Source of the DNA: Ruminococcaceae bacterium UBA1236 | GTDB lineage: Bacteria; Bacillota; Clostridia; Oscillospirales; Acutalibacteraceae | Assembly (NCBI GenBank): GCA_002309055.1 | Contig: DBWO01000052.1 | Coordinates: forward strand, 38,104 to 74,925 | Length of the DNA stretch: 36,822 nucleotides | Reading direction: 5' to 3' | Shown: positions 32,110 to 36,822 of the stretch, piece by piece | Numbering within the stretch: the first letter of the stretch is position 1 | Layout: each line of letters begins with the position of its first letter | The notes under the pieces: generated by a model | What the model saw: the letters and a program-made list of their open reading frames with translations, nothing else | What the model was told of the DNA's origin: nothing | Databases searched by the model: none | Program-made: the position numbers and the translations under genes

Positions 32110-32268
32110 GCCACACATACTAATATGCCGCTATTTTGAGTTTGCGTTTTTATTTGGTAAAAACGTACGCTCTATTTCTGCATTCTTGGAATAGCGGTAA
32201 TGTTGTGTGGCGCAACCGGAGCTGAACGTTTTTCGTGCGCGGCTTCGGCTGCGCACTTTTTGTTTTTT
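32110..32268 (+). promoter_or_regulatory. Structured 5' leader ending in an intrinsic terminator (attenuator-like)
   Basis: GCCACACA (32110-32117) pairs with TGTGTGGC (32204-32211). CCGCTATT (32128-32135) pairs with AATAGCGG (32190-32197). Inside these CGTTTTT (32145-32151) pairs with AAAAACG (32159-32165). A 9-bp terminator stem GTGCGCGGC-TTCG-GCTGCGCAC (32235-32256) with TTTTTGTTTTTT then abuts the GGAGG ribosome site. I recognise no named riboswitch. GTGGCGC at 32207-32213 could instead pair with GCGCAC of the terminator, an inferred antiterminator. Confidence 0.6.
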
Positions 32269-32281
32269 GGAGGTAAAAGAA

Positions 32282-32710
32282 ATGAAAGTATGGGGTATTG
32301 GAGCAAATTGGGGAGGAAAGTCCATAGTTAAAGAGTTTATTGGAAACGACTATGCAGGAATCGGATGGCTTGAGGATGAAGCGCCTTCTCTGTATGCTAT
32401 GATGAGAGATATTGAAAAAGGAGATATTGTTTATCTCAAATCTTTTACTTATAAAAATTGCACACTAAATATCAAGGCAATAGGAAGAGTAACAGCAACA
32501 GCATTCAAGGATCCGCGTTATTTTAAAGGGAAAGATAAGCATATTACTATTCAGGTTGAATGGTTCGACATTCCGAGCATTGGTTTGAAATATGATTTCA
32601 GAGAAAACGGCAAAATTGATATGAGGAATAATGTTTATAACAACACTCTCTATCGTGAATACTGTGACAGGATTATTGAATTGATTAAGAAAAATATTGC
32701 TGGAAAATAA
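32282..32710 (+). CDS. Small EVE/PUA-like domain protein
   Basis: The 142-residue soluble protein opens with MKVWGIGANWGGKS. Later come LYAMMRDIEKGDIVYLKSF and LNIKAIGRVTATAF, reminiscent of PUA/EVE-like folds such as the modified-base readers fused to restriction systems. No nuclease or ATPase partner is adjacent. The family call is by pattern only. The ATG at 32282 has GGAGG 8 nt upstream. It precedes the BspA-like gene by 44 bp with no terminator between, so both are probably co-transcribed. Its codons are richer in A/T than those of the his genes. Confidence 0.6.
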   Translation: MKVWGIGANWGGKSIVKEFIGNDYAGIGWLEDEAPSLYAMMRDIEKGDIVYLKSFTYKNCTLNIKAIGRVTATAFKDPRYFKGKDKHITIQVEWFDIPSIGLKYDFRENGKIDMRNNVYNNTLYREYCDRIIELIKKNIAGK

Positions 32711-32754
32711 TCAAACTCACATTGTTGTATGTTGGCGTTCAGGAGGAATATAGT

Positions 32755-35700
32755 ATGAAAAAATGGGCTTCTCTTATATTAACATTGGTTTTGATGGTTG
32801 CGGTTGCAGGACCTTTTAAGATTACAGCAAGTGCAGATCAAAGTGGTTCTTGTGGAAGTGGGCTGACATGGATGTTTAGTTCTTCTACCGGAAAACTGAC
32901 TGTTACAGGTTCAGGAAATATGGATAGTTCGTATTCTGTTGGTGAGACTCTTCCTGTCGGAGGAAAGCGCGCACCTTGGTACAGTTTAATGGGGTCTATA
33001 ACTTGTGTTGAAATACAAAATGGTGTTAAAAACATTAGCATGTGGGCGTTCAGTGGTTGCTCAAACCTGCAAAGTGTATTTATTTCCGACAGTGTTACCA
33101 TAATAGGAAGGAATGCATTCGATGGTTGCACCAAACTTTCAAGTGTAACGGTTCCCGCAAGCGTTACAACAATAGGAGATAATTACGGAGGAGCATTTGG
33201 CAATTGCCTCGAACTAAAAACAGCCGGGCCAATAGGTGGAGGATATGATTATGAGTTTGGGTGGACCTCATTTATTCCGGCAAAAGCTTTTTATGGTTGC
33301 AACGAATTAACGGATGTAATTATTCCTCAAAGCGTAACTGAGATTGGTCAATATGCGTTTTGCTCATGCCGTAACTTGGAAAATGCATCTATTCCAAATC
33401 GGGTATCGGTTATTGGATCTAATGCTTTTAATTACTGTGTTTCGTTACCCAGCATAATTATACCAGATAGTGTTGAGAGTATCGGCGCTTCTGCATTCGA
33501 ATTCTGTAAAAATATTATTTATAATGGATCTGCCACAGGCACTCCTTGGGGTGCGTGTGCTGTAAACGGATATATAGATAATTGGCTGGTTTTTGCTGAC
33601 GAATCAAAAACAAGTCTCTGCTCTTGTTTGCACAACGCAAACGGAGAAATCATTATTCCGTACGGAGTTAAAAGCATAGGTAAGTATGCTTTTTGCCGAT
33701 GTGAAAAGGTTACAAGCATAACCGTCCCCGACAGCGTTACAAGCATAGGAAATAATGCATTCTACGGTTGTACCGGACTTACAAGCATAACCATTCCCGA
33801 TAGTGTCACAAGCATAGGCGGTTCTGCCTTCAGCGGTTGCACCAGACTTACAAGTATAACAATCCCTGATAGTGTCACAAGTATGGGCATCAATGCATTA
33901 TCGGGCTGTTCAGCACTTGAAAGTATCTATATAGGGAGCAATTTAACAAATATTGTCAATAATTATTATTATCGCTTTTTCAATGGGTGTGATTCATTAG
34001 AAAGTGTTACTGTTTCTCCAGATAATACTGTTTATCATTCCCAGGGCAATTGTATTATTGAAACAGGAAATTATACTTTGATTGCAGGATGTAAGAATAG
34101 CATTATTCCTGATAATGGCAGTGTAGATACTATTGGATCTTATGCGTTTTATAATTGTGCCGGATTAACAGAAATAGTTATCCCGGAAGGAATCATATCG
34201 ATAGGCGAATATGCTTTTTCAGGGTGCTCGGAATTGTCATCTATTACTATACCGGACAGCGTAACAACAATTGGAGCAAGAGCATTTGATGGTTGTTCAT
34301 CTCTCACCTCAGTAGTGTTCGGCAAAAACACTTCAAGCATAGGAGACGCTGCATTTGCGGGTTGTCCTGCAATTGAAAGCGTGAGCGTTGCGAATGGCAA
34401 CAGCACATATCACTCATCAGCGAATTGCGTAATAGAAACTGAAACAAAAACTCTTGTTTTAGGATGCAAAAACAGCTTTATTCCATCAAACGGAAGCGTT
34501 ACACGAATCGGTTCTTATGCATTTGGCGGATGCGATGGAATGAAGAAGCTAACAATCCCTAACAGCGTTGTTGGCGTCGACACTTATGCGTTTAATTGCA
34601 AGGATTTATTAGTTGTATATTTTTGCGGAACTAAACAGCAGGGCTCTTGGGTTGAAAGCTGTTTCAGCGGCAAGACAATTTATTATCACACTGAACACAA
34701 ATATATTTCCTCTGAATCTACACCTGCAACATGCTTGAATGATGGCATAATGACATATGCTTGTGCCTGCGGTGACAGCTATACCGAACCTATTGAAGCA
34801 ACAGGGCATGTTCCGGAGGCAGTAACCATTGCGCCGACTTGTCTTGAAATAGGAGAAATCTATGTTCAATGTTCTGCTTGCAAAGAAAAATTAAGTGAAG
34901 TAACTGAATCTCCCGCCCTCGGTCATGATCCGATTCATCACGATGGCCAGGCATCGACCTGCAAGGTGAAGGGATACAAGCCTTACGACACCTGCTCAAG
35001 ATGTGACTATACAACCTATGAGGAGCTTCCGCTTGCGGAACACACTCCCGCAGAAGCAGTTGAAGAAAACCCGGTTGCCGCTACCTGCACCGAAGGCGGC
35101 AGTTATGACAGTGTGGTTTACTGCTCTGTCTGCGGTGATGAACTCAGCAGAGAAACGGTCACTGTCGGTGCAAGCGGCCACAGCTTTACGAACTATATTC
35201 CCGACGGCAACGCAACTTGCCTTGCGGACGGTACAAAGACGGCAAAATGCGACAACTGTGATGCAACAGATACAGTAGCAGACGAAGGCTCTGCCCTTGG
35301 CCATGATATTATTCACCACGATGGTAAGGCATCGACCTGCAAGGTGAAAGGGTACAAGCCTTACGACACTTGCTCAAGATGTGATTACACCACATATGAG
35401 GAGCTTCCGCTTGCGGAGCATACACCGGCACCGTATGTTGTTGAAAACCCAACCGAATCCACTTGCGAAAAAGCGGGCGAATATGATGAGGTTGTATATT
35501 GTTCTGTCTGCGGTGACAAACTGAGCAGTGAGCATAAGATTAAAGAAATCGGCAAACATATTCCCCTTGATGCGGTAACAGAAAGTGAAGTTCCCGCGAC
35601 CTGCACCGAGGGTGGTCATTATGACAGCGTTGTATATTGCGGAGTTTGCGGCGACGAATTAAGCAGAGAAACAATTGAAACACAGCCTAAGGGTCACAGT

Positions 35701-36309
35701 TATACCGAGACCGTTACTGCCCCGACTTGCACGGAAGCCGGTTACACAACATACACCTGCTCATGCGGTGACACATACACAGCAGACGAAAAGTCTGCGC
35801 TCGGACACAGCTTTACAAACTATGTCTATAACAACGATGCGACGACAGAGCGCGACGGCACAAAGACGGCAAAGTGTGACCGCTGTGATGCGACCGATAC
35901 CGTTACGGCACCCGGCACAAAGCTAACTCCTGAAACGCCTGTCAATCCCACGGCGAACGCAAAAATAAATGTTGCCGGAGCAAAGACAGTTGATTACAGA
36001 ACAAAAATTACCATCAAAGCAACAGCGACGAATCTTGACCCGGCATATCATCTGGTTCTTGTAATAAACGGAACAGAATATGAAGGAAACAACAGAGAAG
36101 TTTCTCACAATTGCGGAGAGATAAGCGGAGATATCAGCTATTTTGTAAAGATAGTTGACGCGAGCGGAACAGTTCAGAAAGATGCAAACGGAGCGGAGCT
36201 TAAGAAAGACGGCGGCAAAATAACATGCAACGCCGGATTCTTCAAGAAGCTTATTGCTTTCTTCAAAGGTTTGTTCGGCTCACTCCCGAGCGTAGAAATC
36301 AAACCGTAA
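32755..36309 (+). CDS. BspA-type leucine-rich-repeat surface protein with Cys-rich repeats and C-terminal tail
   Basis: The 1184-residue exported protein starts with a signal peptide (about 1-27, ITASA). Residues about 30-640 are BspA-like LRR_5 repeats, for example ITIPDSVTSIGGSAFSGC, TIPDSVTTIGARAFDGC and VIPEGIISIGEYAFSGC. Residues about 650-1055 hold Cys-x-x-Cys or Cys-x-Cys repeats ending in GH (YACACGDSYTEPIEATGH, YTCSCGDTYTADEKSALGH). About 1062-1157 is an Ig-like domain. The end has AGFFKKLIAFFKGLFGS, an amphipathic tail. BspA proteins bind host or community surfaces, which is the likely role. The ATG at 32755 has AGGAGG upstream. The 5' two-thirds is more A+T-rich than the 3' third. 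Confidence 0.9.
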   Translation: MKKWASLILTLVLMVAVAGPFKITASADQSGSCGSGLTWMFSSSTGKLTVTGSGNMDSSYSVGETLPVGGKRAPWYSLMGSITCVEIQNGVKNISMWAFSGCSNLQSVFISDSVTIIGRNAFDGCTKLSSVTVPASVTTIGDNYGGAFGNCLELKTAGPIGGGYDYEFGWTSFIPAKAFYGCNELTDVIIPQSVTEIGQYAFCSCRNLENASIPNRVSVIGSNAFNYCVSLPSIIIPDSVESIGASAFEFCKNIIYNGSATGTPWGACAVNGYIDNWLVFADESKTSLCSCLHNANGEIIIPYGVKSIGKYAFCRCEKVTSITVPDSVTSIGNNAFYGCTGLTSITIPDSVTSIGGSAFSGCTRLTSITIPDSVTSMGINALSGCSALESIYIGSNLTNIVNNYYYRFFNGCDSLESVTVSPDNTVYHSQGNCIIETGNYTLIAGCKNSIIPDNGSVDTIGSYAFYNCAGLTEIVIPEGIISIGEYAFSGCSELSSITIPDSVTTIGARAFDGCSSLTSVVFGKNTSSIGDAAFAGCPAIESVSVANGNSTYHSSANCVIETETKTLVLGCKNSFIPSNGSVTRIGSYAFGGCDGMKKLTIPNSVVGVDTYAFNCKDLLVVYFCGTKQQGSWVESCFSGKTIYYHTEHKYISSESTPATCLNDGIMTYACACGDSYTEPIEATGHVPEAVTIAPTCLEIGEIYVQCSACKEKLSEVTESPALGHDPIHHDGQASTCKVKGYKPYDTCSRCDYTTYEELPLAEHTPAEAVEENPVAATCTEGGSYDSVVYCSVCGDELSRETVTVGASGHSFTNYIPDGNATCLADGTKTAKCDNCDATDTVADEGSALGHDIIHHDGKASTCKVKGYKPYDTCSRCDYTTYEELPLAEHTPAPYVVENPTESTCEKAGEYDEVVYCSVCGDKLSSEHKIKEIGKHIPLDAVTESEVPATCTEGGHYDSVVYCGVCGDELSRETIETQPKGHSYTETVTAPTCTEAGYTTYTCSCGDTYTADEKSALGHSFTNYVYNNDATTERDGTKTAKCDRCDATDTVTAPGTKLTPETPVNPTANAKINVAGAKTVDYRTKITIKATATNLDPAYHLVLVINGTEYEGNNREVSHNCGEISGDISYFVKIVDASGTVQKDANGAELKKDGGKITCNAGFFKKLIAFFKGLFGSLPSVEIKP
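34921..35427 (+). repeat. Direct repeat within the BspA-like gene (34921-35049 and 35299-35427)
   Basis: Two ~129-bp segments, 378 bp apart, encode nearly the same Cys-rich unit (TCKVKGYKPYDTCSRCDYTT then YEELPLAEHTP). They differ mainly at silent positions in the 3' part. Shorter related units (YDSVVYCSVCGDELSRET) also recur at about 35104 and 35622. This indicates recent expansion by duplication. Confidence 0.8.
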
Positions 36310-36331
36310 AACAGAACAATGGCACAACAAG

Positions 36332-36363
36332 CCTCGCCGACTGCAAACTGCCGGCGGGGTTTT
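36332..36363 (+). terminator. Terminator of the BspA-like gene
   Basis: CCTCGCCG (36332-36339) pairs with CGGCGGGG (36352-36359), one G-U, followed by TTTT. Confidence 0.8.
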
Positions 36364-36383
36364 CATATGTGCTGTAAAAATCT

Positions 36384-36478
36384 TGTAGGGAATGGCGTCT
36401 CGACATTCCGATGCGCCATAGCGCATTAGTATCTCGCCCTGTGGGCGAGCCGGAGCGTCGGGACGCCGCTCCCTACAA
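36384..36478. mobile_element. Possible miniature inverted-repeat element inside array B
   Basis: The 95-bp segment starts with TTGTAGGG and ends with CCCTACAA; the first ~27 bp and the last 28 bp are imperfect reverse complements, and two hairpins lie between. No target duplication is evident and no transposase is present, so mobility is only a possibility. Confidence 0.4.
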
Positions 36479-36627
36479 GCGGGTTTTATTTGCACCGTAT
36501 CATACAACCGGAGCTTTGCTCCCCTTAATGAATTGCAAACGCAATTTATTTCATGCGCCGCAAGGCGTATTTCACACCGAAGGTATTTCACACGGCGAAG
36601 CCGTATTTCACCGCAGCCTCCGGTTGC
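36384..36627. repeat. Hairpin array B (reverse-oriented homologue of array A)
   Basis: No gene is credible here. Hairpins are GGAATG/CATTCC (36389-36409), ATGCGC/GCGCAT (36411-36426), CTCGCCC/GGGCGAG (36433-36449), GGAGCG/CGCTCC (36452-36472), GGAGC/GCTCC (36510-36522), AATTGC/GCAATT (36531-36546), ATGCGCC/GGCGTAT (36553-36570), ACC/GGT (36576-36584), ACGGC/GCCGT (36592-36604) and GCAGCC/GGTTGC (36613-36627). Spacers read TATTTCA, the reverse complement of the TGAAAT spacers in array A. The unit 36451-36478 is the exact 28-bp reverse complement of 31894-31921. Confidence 0.85.
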
Positions 36628-36784
36628 CTCTCCCGCCGATATTGTGTTCCTTATATATAAATATACCATATATATTGCTTCGCGCCGGGGCGGGACGGAA
36701 TGTCGCAAAACCGCGCTCTGATCCGGCACACCCGGCGGGGTTGTCAAAAACCGAAAAAAGTTTCAAAAAACGCAAAAGTTTTTC

Positions 36785-36813
36785 TTGACATTAAGATATT
36801 GATGTGGTATTCT
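36785..36813 (+). promoter_or_regulatory. Consensus promoter at the right edge
   Basis: TTGACA (36785-36790) and TATTCT (36808-36813) are 17 bp apart, preceded by A- and T-tracts. It resembles the 5S promoter at 29638 and points to a gene, perhaps a stable RNA, beyond the window. Nothing else is seen between array B and this site. Confidence 0.75.
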
Positions 36814-36822
36814 ACCTAAGCA

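Noticed and set aside
32207..32281. Upstream start for the EVE-like gene
   Set aside because: It would translate through the terminator hairpin; GGAGG lies exactly before the ATG at 32282.
36280..36788. Overlapping open frames across hairpin array B
   Set aside because: They follow the palindromic repeats in both strands, carry no family motif and lack ribosome sites.

Overview
The window looks like a chromosomal segment of a low-to-mid GC Gram-positive gut anaerobe of class Clostridia, probably an Oscillospiraceae/Ruminococcaceae relative. The evidence is strong AGGAGG-type ribosome sites, a short HisG paired with HisZ, a YerC-type regulator heading the his operon, an efp gene next to a CD1247-type zinc-ribbon protein, a LytS-like/SpoIIE-like phosphatase, a BspA-type leucine-rich surface protein and a sortase-like substrate. 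No phage, transposase, tRNA or CRISPR array was seen. The species call is inference from gene content.

Layout. 1-729 is the 3' end of guaA with its terminator, followed by an extremely AT-rich, strand-asymmetric spacer (about 840-1200). 1294-4652 (minus) holds a YfbR-like HD nucleotidase, a lipoprotein with a duplicated domain and an exported PHP-domain protein. 4725-6373 (plus) is a translationally coupled TPR/DUF4037 pair. 6403-14238 is a complete histidine operon with unusual regulatory DNA: yerC-hisZ-hisG-hisD-hisC-hisB-hisH-hisA-hisF-hisIE, nearly all start/stop overlapping. 14246-16611 (minus) is a phosphodiesterase-like enzyme with a LamG-like domain plus a YjdF-like membrane protein. 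16817-24060 (minus) is a seven-gene sugar cluster: two SDR epimerases, a cupin, a B12-type radical SAM enzyme, an HddA-like heptose kinase, an HddC-GmhB fusion and a GH43-like protein. Together these could make a modified GDP-D-glycero-D-manno-heptose. 24409-26899 is an ECF sigma factor with a membrane-bound beta-propeller partner, followed by a small Thr-rich protein with a VPKTG wall-sorting signal. 27570-29472 (minus) is the SpoIIE-type phosphatase and an exported protein. A solitary 5S rRNA gene with a consensus promoter sits at 29701-29816. 29867-31625 (minus) holds a histidine-phosphatase, the zinc-ribbon protein and EF-P.

The right end (about 31.7-36.7 kb) is the most unusual part. Two arrays of many tiny hairpins separated by TGAAAT-like spacers lie in opposite orientation around a segment of different base composition. 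That segment encodes an EVE/PUA-like small protein behind a structured leader with a terminator, and a 1184-residue BspA-like protein. The arrays share the same order of hairpins, and one hairpin type shows compensatory changes between copies, so folding appears to have been kept. Three exported proteins of the window also end in an aromatic/basic amphipathic tail that may be an unrecognised C-terminal localisation signal.

The right edge carries a consensus promoter pointing out of the window.
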